DNA from: Phytohabitans aurantiacus
GTDB lineage: Bacteria > Actinomycetota > Actinomycetes > Mycobacteriales > Micromonosporaceae
Length of the DNA stretch: 64,000 bases
Direction of reading: 5' to 3'
Assembly (NCBI RefSeq): GCF_027923225.1
Contig: NZ_BSDI01000030.1
Coordinates: 27,197-91,196 of the forward strand
The position numbers and the translations under genes are program-made. Of the stretch, positions 9,101 through 17,724 are shown in pieces. Under the pieces are notes generated by a model. The model saw nothing but the letters and a program-made list of their open reading frames with translations. It had not been told where the DNA came from and did no database searches. The stretch's first letter is position 1; each line of letters opens with the position of its first letter.

Positions 9101-12100
9101 GCTGGTCGTGGGCGTTCGCGGCCTGGTCGGCATGCTGGCGGTACTGGGCCTCGGCCTGCTGCGCGCGCTGCTCGTGCGCCTGCGCGGTCTGGTCGTGCTG
9201 CCGTGCCGCCTGCTCGGCGTAGTTGCGCCGGTTCTCGAAGTTGCTGGCCGACTCGGTCGCCCGCTGCTGCTGAAGCTCCGCCTGCTGGCGCAGGCCATCG
9301 TGCTCGTGCGCGCGGACCCGGTGCGCGTTGGCCTCCTGCCGAGCCTGTTGCGCCTGCTCGCGGTGGTGCCGCTCCATCTGCTCGGCGTGGCGTGCCTGCT
9401 CCGGCGTACCCCGGCCCTGGCTTTCCGCCCATTGGCGGGCCGCGGCGTCGTGCTGCTGCGCGACCTGGTCGCGGCGCGCGCCCTCGTTCCACGCCGCGTC
9501 GCGGTCGGCCCGGTGGGTGGCCGCGCGGTTCGCGGCATCCTGTGATTGGGTACGCGCGGCCTGCGCGTCGTTGGCGTGCTGCTGCGCTTCTGTTCTGGCC
9601 TTGTTCGCGAGGTCGGTCTGCTGCCGTGCCTGGTCGGCCTCGGCGCGGGCGGTGCCGTGCTCGGCGTGCGCACCCTGCGTGGCACGCACGTCCGGCGGCT
9701 GGTGCGCCAGGTACTCCCGGGTCAGTGGCCGGTCGTTCCAGGTGCCCGCGGGCCGGTCGGCGAACGGCATGGGCCGCGCGTTGCCGTCCACGACCAGCGC
9801 GTCCATGGCCGTGATCTGGTTGCGGCTGTGGATCGGGTTCTGGACGACCTGCCCGGTGTCGGCGTCGACGAACTGCGTGCCGTGCGGCGTATCGACCGCC
9901 GTCACGACAGTGCCGGCCTGCGGGTCGATGAAGTGCACGGTGCCCTGGAAGTTGACCGCCGCCCAGGCGTGCGAGCCGCCGCCCCGCCACCCCGTGATGA
10001 TCGACGCGAAGGAGCCGTGGCCGCCAGCGAGCAACTGCTGGCTGATGGCGTCGAAGCCGGCGTCGACCCGGGGCAGCGCCTGCGTCGGATGCTGGCCCGC
10101 CACGTTGTTGACCACCGACTGGTACCGGCCGCCGGTCAGGTCCTCCATCCGGCCGGGACCGCCGTGCTCACCCGCGAAGGGCAGGTGCGCGTTGCCGTTG
10201 CTGTACCCGTCGAAGGTTCGTGGCGCCGCCACCGTGGGCCTGCCGTGCACGAACGTGTCGAACAGCGCCGCCACGGTGTCGAGGCAGTTCTGGGTGCGCG
10301 TCGGGTCGGCATGGAACCCGAACGCGTTGACCAGCTTCAGCCACGGGCCCTTCGGGTCCGCTGCGCGCTGGTAGCCACCGCTTGGGTCGCGGAGGGCGTT
10401 TTCCAGCCGCGCCTGGTCGACGGCCAGCGGGTGCCGCAGCCCGCCGTTCTCCCCGTACGGGCGGTTGGCCCAGACGGGAGGCGGGTCACCGCGCCCGGTG
10501 AGTGCGGATACCTCCGGACCGCGGTGGTCCCGGCCGACGAGGGAGTATCCCTGTTCGAGTCGCTGGTTCGCCCACTTCCACGCCTGCTTGTTCTCGCCGT
10601 ACAGGTCTCGCGTGATCTTGTCGGCGGCGTTGGTGGACTCGGTGGCCTTGGTGCGCGCGTCCTCGGCTCGCTGGTGCGCCTGCTGTGCCTCGACGTCCGC
10701 CCGCTGCGCGTCGACGGCCCGCTGATTGGCATGCGCGATCGACTGGTCGGCCTGGTGGATCAGCCCGTTGCGCTGCGGGTTCGCCGGATCGAGCCGGTTG
10801 GCCCAGTCGCGCAACTGCTGCGCCCGCTGCCGCGAGTGCGCCTCGTCGGCGCGGGCGATCTGTGCTTCGGCCTGCTTGGCGTTGACCTCCGCGCGGGCGT
10901 GCTGCTCCGCCCAGCGGTGCTGCTGCGTCTCGTACCGCGCCTGGCGCAGCCGGGGATCGCCCTCGATCGCCTGCGCGATGCGCTCCCGGGCCTGGCGCAT
11001 CTCCTCGTGGTACTGGTCGCGCACGGCCTGGTCGCGCAGCGCCTGCTCGCGGTTGAGCTGCTCCTGCCGGCCGAAAAGGTCGTGGATGCGGGCCTTGACC
11101 CGGTCGATGAGCTTGTTGCGCGGCGTGTCACCTGGATCGGTGCGCCCAGGCCCGGCATCGCGTACGGGCGCCACCGCCCCCGGCTCGTCAGCCCGCCCAC
11201 CGCGATCCGGCACCAACGCGTCATCCCGCGCGGCGCTATCCTCCCGCCGAGCGCCGTCCTCCCGCGCACCGTCTTCCCGCCGCGCGCCATCGTCCCGCGC
11301 ACCGTCTTCCCGCCGCGCGCCGTCGTCCCGTGCCGGGCCGTCATCCCGGGCGGTGCCATCGTCGCGAGCGGCGCCGTCGTCCCGGCGAGCGCCGTCTTCC
11401 CGCCGTGCGCTGTCGTCCCGTGCCGGGCCGTCATCCCGGGCGGTGCCATCGTCGCGAACGGTGCCGTCGTCCCGCGCGGGGGCGTCATCACGGCCCGCGC
11501 CGTCGTCCCGCCGGGCGCCATCTTCACGCGCGGGCGCGTCTTCGCGTGTCGTCCCGTCTTCGCGCGGGGGCGCGTCCTCGCGCGCGCGCCCGTCCTGGGT
11601 GGGAGCGTCGTCGCGGGCGGCGGTGTCGCGGGCCGTGCCGTCGTCGGCGCGAGTGGGCTGGTCTAGGACGCCCAGGTCCCGCGGTCCGGCCACGTCCGGT
11701 CGCGGTGATGCCGCTTCAGGATCCCCATCAGCGCGTGTCGGTACAGCCCGTTCGTCTCCCCGTCCAGTGGGTGTCCCGTCCGGGCGTCCTTCTGGATGAG
11801 CAGGCGCCGGTCCATCTCCGGGTACCCGAACAGGTACTCCACCGTCTGGTTGTCTTCCCGCATCTTCCGGAAGTCGACCAGTATCCCCACGGTCTCCACC
11901 GTCCTCGGTGCGTTGTGGTCCGTCTTCGCGGGCTTCGTCTGGGGTGGAGTCGCGCGGGGTGCCGGCGGGGGTGTCGCCGCGCAGTTCGCGCAGGCGGGCG
12001 TCGATGGCTTCGCCGTCCATCGGGCGGCGCGTGCCGGTGGTCTCGTCGACGTGGGTGAAGTGCTGCTCTACGAAGTCGCGCAGCCGGTTGCCGTACGCGT

Positions 12101-14561
12101 TGAGCCGCTCCGGTGGCGTGTCGAGCGCGCGCTGCACCATCTCGGGCGTGAGTCGCCCGGGACCGGCCTCGCCGCCCCGGCCGGCGGGGCGCCCGCCGAA
12201 GTTTTCGCCGACCGCCCGGCCGAACTGCTGCTCGGCCCGCGCCTCCAGCCGCTGGCGCCACTCCGACCAGCGGCTCTCGCTGCGCCCGGCGTCGGCGCGG
12301 CCCGCGTCGGCCCGCCCACCGTCCGCTCGCGCGCCGTCTGCTCGTCCTGTGTCGGCGCGGCCGGTGTCGGGGGGCGCGGTGGCTACCGGGTCGCCGCCGG
12401 GTGGGTCGCCACCGTCGCGGGCGCCCACGGTCGCGTCCTCGCGGGTCGCCGGGCCGGTGCCGTCGCCGTCGCGGGCGGGACCGCCGTCGTGGGCGAGGGA
12501 GTCGGGCCCGCGGGTGCCGTCTGTCGCGCGTGGACTGTCCACAGGGGACGTGCCATCGGCGGGTGGCCGGCCGTCGACGAGTGGGCCGCCGTCCGGCGAG
12601 GAGCCGTCGTGCGTCGTCCGGCTGCTGTCCGGAGTGGACCCACTGTCAGCGCGGGCGCCACCCGCGTCGGCTGTCGAGTGTGGAGCGGCCGCGTCGGTGC
12701 GCGGCCCACCGGCGTCGGCAGTGCTGTGTGGAGTGCCCGCGTCGGCGCGAGTGCCGCCCGCGTCGGCCGTCGAGTGTGGAGTGCCCGCGTCGGTTCGCGC
12801 CGGGTCGAGCGCCGTTGGATCGGCACGTACAGGCTCGCCTCGCACCGCGTCGGGTGGCGGCGCGTCGGCGCGGACCTGGTCCGGCGCGCGCGTCTCCGCA
12901 CGTGTGCCGTCTGGGGACGCTGTGTCGGCGCGGCCCTGATCGGGCGTGGCGGTCTCGGTGCGCGCGCCGTCTGGCGTGCCGGTTTCAGCGCGCGGGCCGT
13001 CGGGCGTGGCGGTCTCGCCGCGCGGGGCCTCGGGTGTTGGCTCGGCCCGGACCGGCTCGCGCGGCGGCCCGCCGTCTTCGGTGCGGGTGGCGGAGTCGTC
13101 CCGCGACGAGGAGCCGTCGTCCGTGCGGGTAGCGGAGTCGTCTCGCGCAGAGGAGCCGTCTTCGGTGCGGGTGGAGGAGTCGGCCCGGGAACCGTCCGGA
13201 GTGGACTGTGTGGAGCCGGAGTCGCGGGACGAGCTTGTGTCGCGGGACGAGCCCGAGCCGGACGTCCCGCCGTCGCGTCCCGTCGAGCCCGTGCCTGAGG
13301 TGCTGCCCGAGCCGGTGGTCGAGGTGCCACCGCGGTTGCCCGTGCCGCCCTGCTGCCCACCCTGCTGCTGCGGCGCGCCCTCGGTGAGGTGGCTGGGCGG
13401 TGCCAGCGTCTGGGTGCCCGTGCCGGTGCCTTCGGCGTGGGCGCCGCTCGGAGCTTCGGCCCGGGCCCCGTCGGGCAGCGCGCCCGGCAGGCCGGCACCG
13501 TCGAGGCCGTGTGCGCCGCCGAAGAGGTTGGCGTCGCCGCGCCAGGCGGCGATGTCGGCCTTGAGAGCGCCCCGACCGTACCCGCCGAAGTCGGTGATCA
13601 TCGCACCGAAGAGGGCGGCGGGCGTCATGCCGTGCTTCATGCCGTCCCACGTCATGCCGCTGTACAGGCCGTTACGCTGCGCCCATTCGGTGCCGCCCAT
13701 GAGGTCGATGAGCCGGTCCCGGCCGAGCTGGATGGCGTTGCTGCCGAACTGGCCGCCCATGAAGGCGAGGCCGCCGGCGAGCCTGTTCTGGATGCCCATC
13801 TGGAGCGGTCCGCCCAGGGCACCGGCGATGAACCCGTCGAAGAGCTCACGCGCGAACTTGTTGCCCCAGTTCTCGGTGAACGGGTCGTGGCCCTCCGCCG
13901 CCTGGATGAGCGTGATGCCGCCCTTTGTCACGCCCATGAATCCGGCGTACATCAGGCCGCTCTTGAGCGCGGTCTTGGCGGCGCCCTTGATGCCGGCGTC
14001 GATGGTGCGGCGGATGCCGGCCTTGATGGTCTGCTCCCACATCCGCTGGAGCAGCTTTTTCATCACCTGGATGATCGCCCAGCGGCCGGTGGCCATCGCC
14101 CCGGCGCCGCTGATCGCGCCGATGCCGGTCCAGAAGGTCAGCAGCAGCTGCACGAGCGCGATGCCGACCATGATGAGGTTGACGATGGCCATGTAGACGG
14201 CCATCTCGATCTCCAGCGCCTTGCCGTGCACGCCCTGCTGGAGGGCGGAGATCGCCTCCGACATGCTGCTGACCTCGTCGAAGTACGCCTGGAGCTGCGC
14301 GTGCGTCACCTGCGCGCCGCCGTCGCCCTGCCATGCCTGGAGGTCGGTCAGGTATGGCCGGATCTCCTCGAGGTGGTCGGCGTACATCTCGGCGGCGGTC
14401 TGGTACGCGTCGGCGAGGTCGAAGAGCCGGTCGTGGCGCGCCTCGGGAAACATCAGCACGCTCTCGACGAAGAAGCTGCCGGCGCCAGGGATCCACTCGT
14501 CGAGACTCTGGAAGAACTCCCGAATCTCGAGCAGGATGTCCTGGGACTCGGCCACGCTCAC
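6141..14561 (-). CDS. Giant WXG100-type polymorphic toxin with papain-like, nuclease-like and NTase-like modules
   Basis: A 2806-residue protein (numbered from GTG 14561; GTG 14555 is equally likely because AAAGG then has proper spacing). Residues 1-130 form a helical WXG100-like secretion domain of the type VII toxin class, followed by hydrophobic helices (about 125-185) and a Gly-rich region to 350. Residues 360-760 and 880-1130 are low-complexity Asp/Arg/Thr/Pro repeats. Two Ala/Gln-rich coiled-coil stretches (about 1150-1330 and 1620-1990) flank a papain-like module with Cys1426 (TQNCLDT), His1531 (GSHAWAA) and Asp1546 (FIDPQ). At 2165-2220, IEGEVILAE, DVDVV and WRDAKNYNP suggest a PD-(D/E)xK nuclease. 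The tip has GS2706-2707 and the FDVDLYV pair Asp2728/Asp2730, resembling a nucleotidyltransferase active site. Export by type VII secretion and toxicity are inferred. No ESX genes lie in the window. Confidence 0.85.
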   Translation of the reverse strand: MSVAESQDILLEIREFFQSLDEWIPGAGSFFVESVLMFPEARHDRLFDLADAYQTAAEMYADHLEEIRPYLTDLQAWQGDGGAQVTHAQLQAYFDEVSSMSEAISALQQGVHGKALEIEMAVYMAIVNLIMVGIALVQLLLTFWTGIGAISGAGAMATGRWAIIQVMKKLLQRMWEQTIKAGIRRTIDAGIKGAAKTALKSGLMYAGFMGVTKGGITLIQAAEGHDPFTENWGNKFARELFDGFIAGALGGPLQMGIQNRLAGGLAFMGGQFGSNAIQLGRDRLIDLMGGTEWAQRNGLYSGMTWDGMKHGMTPAALFGAMITDFGGYGRGALKADIAAWRGDANLFGGAHGLDGAGLPGALPDGARAEAPSGAHAEGTGTGTQTLAPPSHLTEGAPQQQGGQQGGTGNRGGTSTTGSGSTSGTGSTGRDGGTSGSGSSRDTSSSRDSGSTQSTPDGSRADSSTRTEDGSSARDDSATRTDDGSSSRDDSATRTEDGGPPREPVRAEPTPEAPRGETATPDGPRAETGTPDGARTETATPDQGRADTASPDGTRAETRAPDQVRADAPPPDAVRGEPVRADPTALDPARTDAGTPHSTADAGGTRADAGTPHSTADAGGPRTDAAAPHSTADAGGARADSGSTPDSSRTTHDGSSPDGGPLVDGRPPADGTSPVDSPRATDGTRGPDSLAHDGGPARDGDGTGPATREDATVGARDGGDPPGGDPVATAPPDTGRADTGRADGARADGGRADAGRADAGRSESRWSEWRQRLEARAEQQFGRAVGENFGGRPAGRGGEAGPGRLTPEMVQRALDTPPERLNAYGNRLRDFVEQHFTHVDETTGTRRPMDGEAIDARLRELRGDTPAGTPRDSTPDEAREDGPQRTEDGGDRGDTGRLPEDAGRQPDGGVPVRVPGDGPAPAHPEGRPDGTPTGRGDERAVPTRADGDPEAASPRPDVAGPRDLGVLDQPTRADDGTARDTAARDDAPTQDGRAREDAPPREDGTTREDAPAREDGARRDDGAGRDDAPARDDGTVRDDGTARDDGPARDDSARREDGARRDDGAARDDGTARDDGPARDDGARREDGARDDGARREDGAREDGARREDSAARDDALVPDRGGRADEPGAVAPVRDAGPGRTDPGDTPRNKLIDRVKARIHDLFGRQEQLNREQALRDQAVRDQYHEEMRQARERIAQAIEGDPRLRQARYETQQHRWAEQHARAEVNAKQAEAQIARADEAHSRQRAQQLRDWANRLDPANPQRNGLIHQADQSIAHANQRAVDAQRADVEAQQAHQRAEDARTKATESTNAADKITRDLYGENKQAWKWANQRLEQGYSLVGRDHRGPEVSALTGRGDPPPVWANRPYGENGGLRHPLAVDQARLENALRDPSGGYQRAADPKGPWLKLVNAFGFHADPTRTQNCLDTVAALFDTFVHGRPTVAAPRTFDGYSNGNAHLPFAGEHGGPGRMEDLTGGRYQSVVNNVAGQHPTQALPRVDAGFDAISQQLLAGGHGSFASIITGWRGGGSHAWAAVNFQGTVHFIDPQAGTVVTAVDTPHGTQFVDADTGQVVQNPIHSRNQITAMDALVVDGNARPMPFADRPAGTWNDRPLTREYLAHQPPDVRATQGAHAEHGTARAEADQARQQTDLANKARTEAQQHANDAQAARTQSQDAANRAATHRADRDAAWNEGARRDQVAQQHDAAARQWAESQGRGTPEQARHAEQMERHHREQAQQARQEANAHRVRAHEHDGLRQQAELQQQRATESASNFENRRNYAEQAARQHDQTAQAHEQRAQQAEAQYRQHADQAANAHDQQAAQAKAEAAQHRQQAAQHPPNDPVRQLEEGRAQHQERMAEAAEKAANQYRGAEHYQRSAEAHDQRANQHSQAAESSRQHAARDTQAAHAAEQRRLAAAERARQMDPIDPQVAQQHRAEAAQHAQARDDAMARAAQHRQDAQTAEQTAATERAEAAKDRVTRDQFHDAAEAWHSQLRNERLFDPGAPGAGREPFNRDNLPDNLRDRYDALQDPRAREQFERLYDKAGERLETALDNMERKAVQDGRTLEDSLIDKHDAETAKQAAKDAIQPPPPDVLHEIETQLRGADDVRSRIEEYARTHPEVRGTEGWLGDVRNEVSPLRAEQQGKGDPSVQLARDHGNNIRGIEGEVILAERSHGVVEVSKDISAVGPDGKLHKTDVDVVAEGGRVWRDAKNYNPFGPGSKNIGKFTRQIETQLRALVFDTAHHVDGQPPRLEWHFTRGVDPAVAAILEGIRIKDPVTGAELPHRVHVIDGTRPVEAPPPPDGPRPPDGGPTPPPRPEAPEGASHADPPAGPPHAEPPGGHPETPAGAVRSDLPRAMAEVRPYFPHDWVQVSGETLRISSPDGGTITIRLEVGPVTDGWSTSRFDSQAGEHVIRISETIGREDLVRALVDQVTTVATAEVGGRPNAGGLRQLDVLATEQARVQHQLNHATDATPAQREAWAREDARLTREFRTHAELLGILDPEHRTGLDPDTQARRDEVWADLSDGARAIVATMADPHSVLGASSKARSFLPLSEEFRTPYEAIDNFSYYAETHLPPELRQRFQEELLPQIREFQKEALEQFKATYKEFFPSTSAERALPPARDAAARAEVQPLVDRTEAMLGEIHDWAQRTGVEELRDAGFDRAVELGEQAWRARYEEYRTAINEVIARFDYMGEPLGYIGSMQDGMRGPHKAMAHADLREFDVDLYVIHQAEFDRLYDSVMENAPNQISRGKIFPDNDRPDVAPDLLLLGREIVDQLELLFPDNPGIADSMVVLRREPPY
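11190..11600 (-). repeat. In-gene tandem repeats coding short Asp/Arg/Glu units
   Basis: Imperfect tandem units of about 18-24 nt inside the toxin gene code for runs such as ARDDGTARDDGPARDD and ARREDGARRD. They form a charged, disordered spacer between the N-terminal and papain-like parts. Near-identical codons between units point to recent unit duplication. Confidence 0.7.
12656..12800 (-). repeat. Three 48-nt tandem repeats in the toxin gene
   Basis: Three adjacent units of about 16 residues share the pattern ADAGTPHSTADAGG. They lie in the Thr/Pro/Asp-rich linker after the secretion domain and make a flexible spacer. Confidence 0.7.
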
Positions 14562-14650
14562 CCTTTCGGTCGAAGTCTCGCCATTGTAGGTGGGGGTAGC
14601 CCGGGCGTGGCGCTACCGGATCGTGATCTATTGCTGGTTGGGTGCCGGTC

Positions 14651-16054
14651 ATGAGACGCGGCGGGCAAGGTCACCGGACCTACAGCGTGGCTGTCTTCGT
14701 GGTGCTCGCCTCTCTCGACAATGTAGCGATCGGGCTGGTGCCGCCGCTGTACGGGAAGATCGGCGACGCGCTGGAGGTGCCGGAGAGCGCGATCGGACTG
14801 GTTACGGCTGTCACGTTTCTCGTTAGCGCGATCGCGGCCGTGGCCTGGGCGTACACGGGGGACCGGGGTAACCGGAAGCCGTTGCTGATGATGGGCACGC
14901 TGCTGTGGGCGGCGGGTACCGCTGGCACGGCGTTGTCGAACGGTTACGCGGCGTTCTTCGCGGCGCAGGTGCTCGCGGCGATCGGGTTGGGTGCCGTGGC
15001 GTCGGTCGGGTTTTCCGTGGTGAGTGACCTGATCTCGCCTCGGCGACGGGGTCTGGTGATGAGCCTGTGGGGGCTGTCACAGGGCGTCGGCACGCTGGCT
15101 GGCACGCTCGTGGGTGGCGTGCTTGGCCGTGGCGACTGGCGACTGCCTTTCCTCACTCTCACCGTGGTCGGCCTGGTCGCCACCCTCGCGTACCTCTTCA
15201 CGTACGACATCCGGCGCGGCCAGAGCGACACCGAGCTGAAGGGTGTACTGGCCAGCGGCGGCGACTACGACTACCGGATCAGCCGCTCCGACGTGCCGAC
15301 CATCCTGCGGCGGCGCACCAACGCCTGGCTGGTGCTACAGGGCGTGACGGCGCAGGTGGCATTCGGTTCGCTGGTGTGGCTGCCGGTGCTCTTCCGCGAG
15401 CGGGCCGAGGCGCAGGGGTACAGCGAAGACACCGCGATCGTCGTCGGCAGCATCTTCGCGATCCTCTTCCAGCTCGGCGGCGCACTGTCGATTGTGGGCG
15501 GTCTGGTGGGTGACCGGCTTCAACGGCGTACACCTCGGGGCCGGGCCATGGTCGCGGCCGTCGGCGTTCTCGCGGCGCTGCCGTTCTACTTCGTGCTGTT
15601 CTTCGTGCCGTTGCGGGTCGACGTGCCGGACGGCGCGTCGGCGGGCGCGGTGATCCGGGCGGTACTCGGCAGCGTGGTGACCGAGCCGACCGTTGGGCTC
15701 AGCCTGCTGGCGGCGATCGTGGCGCTGGCGATGACCTCGGCGAACTCGCCGAACTGGTTCGCCCTGATCGCCGACGTCAACCTGCCGGAGCACCGCGGCA
15801 CGGTGTACAGCCTGGGCAACCTCGCGAACGGCGTGGGCCGCGCGGCCGGAAATGGCCTGGTAGGTGTGGTTTTCCGGGCCTTGCAGGGCCCGTTCCCGCC
15901 GCCGCTGAACTACGCGGTCGGGCTGGCGGCGTTCCAGCTGTTCTTCGTGCCGACCGGCATCATGTACTGGCTCGCGTCTCGGACCTCGCCGCGCGACATC
16001 GCCGAGGTCCACGCCCTCCTCGAAGCCCGCGCCGAACGCGCCCTCCACCCATGA
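14651..16054 (+). CDS. MFS transporter
   Basis: A 467-residue major facilitator protein in the cytoplasmic membrane with about 12 hydrophobic helices. After the first helices comes AWAYTGDRGNRKPLL, the loop 2-3 signature of the superfamily. Helix 4-5 carries GLGAVASVGFSVVSDLISPRRRG. The middle loop contains a hydrophilic stretch (YDYRISRSDVPTILRRR). The C-half repeats the signature weakly as GLVGDRLQRRTPRGR. The ATG at 14651 is preferred to a GTG 9 nt upstream because it begins a normal basic N-terminus before helix 1. The substrate is unknown. It is divergent from the toxin gene, 89 nt away, and convergent with the GH13 gene across a strong terminator. Confidence 0.85.
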   Translation: MRRGGQGHRTYSVAVFVVLASLDNVAIGLVPPLYGKIGDALEVPESAIGLVTAVTFLVSAIAAVAWAYTGDRGNRKPLLMMGTLLWAAGTAGTALSNGYAAFFAAQVLAAIGLGAVASVGFSVVSDLISPRRRGLVMSLWGLSQGVGTLAGTLVGGVLGRGDWRLPFLTLTVVGLVATLAYLFTYDIRRGQSDTELKGVLASGGDYDYRISRSDVPTILRRRTNAWLVLQGVTAQVAFGSLVWLPVLFRERAEAQGYSEDTAIVVGSIFAILFQLGGALSIVGGLVGDRLQRRTPRGRAMVAAVGVLAALPFYFVLFFVPLRVDVPDGASAGAVIRAVLGSVVTEPTVGLSLLAAIVALAMTSANSPNWFALIADVNLPEHRGTVYSLGNLANGVGRAAGNGLVGVVFRALQGPFPPPLNYAVGLAAFQLFFVPTGIMYWLASRTSPRDIAEVHALLEARAERALHP

Positions 16055-16102
16055 TCAGGGCGTCCCTCAAGTCGCTCTAACGACTTGAGGGACGCCCTGA
16101 TC
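16053..16102. terminator. Bidirectional terminator with perfect 22-bp stem
   Basis: GATCAGGGCGTCCCTCAAGT plus CG (16053-16074) is exactly repeated in inverse at 16081-16102 around the 6-nt loop CTCTAA. It lies between convergent stops and includes the MFS stop codon. The perfect symmetry suits termination from both sides. Confidence 0.8.
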
Positions 16103-16114
16103 ACGAGAAAAGCG

Positions 16115-17719
16115 CTACGCAGCCCAAACGGTTACGTCCTGGGGGACCTTGCCGGATTCGGTCAAGGGTTCGCTGGACAGGAGCACTGTCAGGCCGGCCG
16201 GGACGGGCGCGGGGTCGGGGCCGAAGTTGGTCAGCACGTACACATCGCCGTTGCGGAAGGCCAGCACGTCGTCGGTATGGGTCTCCCAACCCAGCGCGCC
16301 GGTGCCGAGCGCGTGCTGGGCGCGCAGCCGCAACGCCGCCCGGTACAGCTCGTACGTCGAGCCGGGAACGCCCCGCTGCCGGTCGACCGCGTACTCGGCC
16401 CAGATCGCCGGCTGCGGCAGCCAACTCGCGTCGGTGGGGCCGAAGCCGTACGACGGCGCGTCCGCCTCCCACGGGACGGGCACCCGGCAGCCGTCGCGCC
16501 CCTTCGACTCGCCGCCGGTGCGGAAGAACAACGGGTCCTGCCGTGCCTCGTCGGGCACCGCGGTGTCCTCCGGAAGACCGAGCTCCTCGCCCTGGTACAG
16601 GTAGGCGGAGCCGGGCAGGGCCAGCATCAGCAGCGTGGCCGCCCGCGCCCGGCGCAGGCCGAGCACCGCGTCGGGCTGCGGGTCGTCGGGGCCGATGCCC
16701 TGCGGGCGGGGCGTGCCGACGGGCAGGCCGAGGCGCGAGGCGTGCCGCACCACGTCGTGGTTGGACAGCACCCAGGTGGTGGGCGCGCCGACGGCGGCGT
16801 TGGCGGCCAACGACCGGGTGATCACCGAGTACTGGGCGCCGGCGCTCCAGGACGCCTCCAGATACTCGAAGTTGAACGCCTGGTGCATCTCGTCGGGCCG
16901 CACGTAGGCCGCCAGCCGTTCCGCGGGCTCCACCCACGCCTCGGCGACCAGGACGCGCTCGCCCGGGTACTCGTCGGTCACCTGCCGCCAGTCGCGGTAG
17001 ATCTCGTGTACGCCGTCCTGGTCCCACATGGGCGGCCGCGGGTGATCGGCGTCAGCGGCGAACAGCAGCTCGGCGGGGTAGTGCCAGTCGGCGAGGTCGG
17101 CCTGCTTGATCAGGCCGTGCGCGACATCGACACGGAACCCGTCGACGCCCCGGTCGAGCCAGAAGCGCAGGACGTCGAGGAACTCGGCGCGCACCTCGGG
17201 GTGATCCCAGTTGAGGTCGGGCTGCGCGGCGTCGAACAGGTGCAGGTACCACTCGCCGTCCGCCACCTGGGTCCACGCCGGCCCACCGAACGTGCTCTTC
17301 CAGTTGTTGGGCTTCTCGGGGCGGAAGATGTATCGCGCGCGCTCCGGGCTGCCCGGGCCGGCGGCGAGCGCCGCACGGAACCAGGGGTGCTCGCTCGACG
17401 TGTGGTTGGGCACCAGGTCGACGATCACCCGCAGGCCGCGCTCGCGGGCCGCGGCGAGCAGCTTGTCGGCGTCTTCGAGGCTGCCGAAGATCGGATCGAC
17501 GCCGCGGTAGTCGGATACGTCGTACCCGGCGTCGGCCTGCGGCGAAGGATAGAACGGCGAGAGCCAGAGCGCGTCGACGCCAAGCTCGACGAGGTGGTCC
17601 AAGCGGGAGGTGATGCCGGGCAGGTCGCCGACGCCGTCACCGTTGGAGTCGGCCCAGGACCGCGGGTACACCTGGTAGATCACGGCATGGCGCCACCACG
17701 GCGCGCTCTGCTCTGGCAT
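16115..17719 (-). CDS. aglA: Alpha-glucosidase, GH13 family
   Basis: A 534-residue cytoplasmic GH13 enzyme (oligo-1,6-glucosidase/alpha-glucosidase type) that hydrolyses imported alpha-glucosides. All four catalytic regions are present: DLVPNHTS, GFRVDVAHG with nucleophile Asp198, VLVAEAWV with acid/base Glu260, and SNHDVVRH with Asp322. The N-terminus WWRHAVIYQVYPRSWADSNGDGVGDLPG is typical of the family and has no signal peptide. The ATG at 17719 begins this segment. It is the last gene of the agl operon, 5 nt after the LacI-type regulator gene. Substrates such as maltose, sucrose or trehalose cannot be told apart here. Confidence 0.92.
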   Translation of the reverse strand: MPEQSAPWWRHAVIYQVYPRSWADSNGDGVGDLPGITSRLDHLVELGVDALWLSPFYPSPQADAGYDVSDYRGVDPIFGSLEDADKLLAAARERGLRVIVDLVPNHTSSEHPWFRAALAAGPGSPERARYIFRPEKPNNWKSTFGGPAWTQVADGEWYLHLFDAAQPDLNWDHPEVRAEFLDVLRFWLDRGVDGFRVDVAHGLIKQADLADWHYPAELLFAADADHPRPPMWDQDGVHEIYRDWRQVTDEYPGERVLVAEAWVEPAERLAAYVRPDEMHQAFNFEYLEASWSAGAQYSVITRSLAANAAVGAPTTWVLSNHDVVRHASRLGLPVGTPRPQGIGPDDPQPDAVLGLRRARAATLLMLALPGSAYLYQGEELGLPEDTAVPDEARQDPLFFRTGGESKGRDGCRVPVPWEADAPSYGFGPTDASWLPQPAIWAEYAVDRQRGVPGSTYELYRAALRLRAQHALGTGALGWETHTDDVLAFRNGDVYVLTNFGPDPAPVPAGLTVLLSSEPLTESGKVPQDVTVWAA

Positions 17720-17724
17720 GAGCT

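Noticed and set aside
11190..11600. Regular repeats that could suggest a CRISPR array
   Set aside because: The units are in frame, code for Asp/Arg-rich peptides and have no unique spacers of constant length.
11796..13298. 500-codon plus-strand frame opposite the toxin linker
   Set aside because: It is the antisense of low-complexity repeats; the Val/Gly/Arg runs follow from the repeat codons, and no start or domain is convincing.
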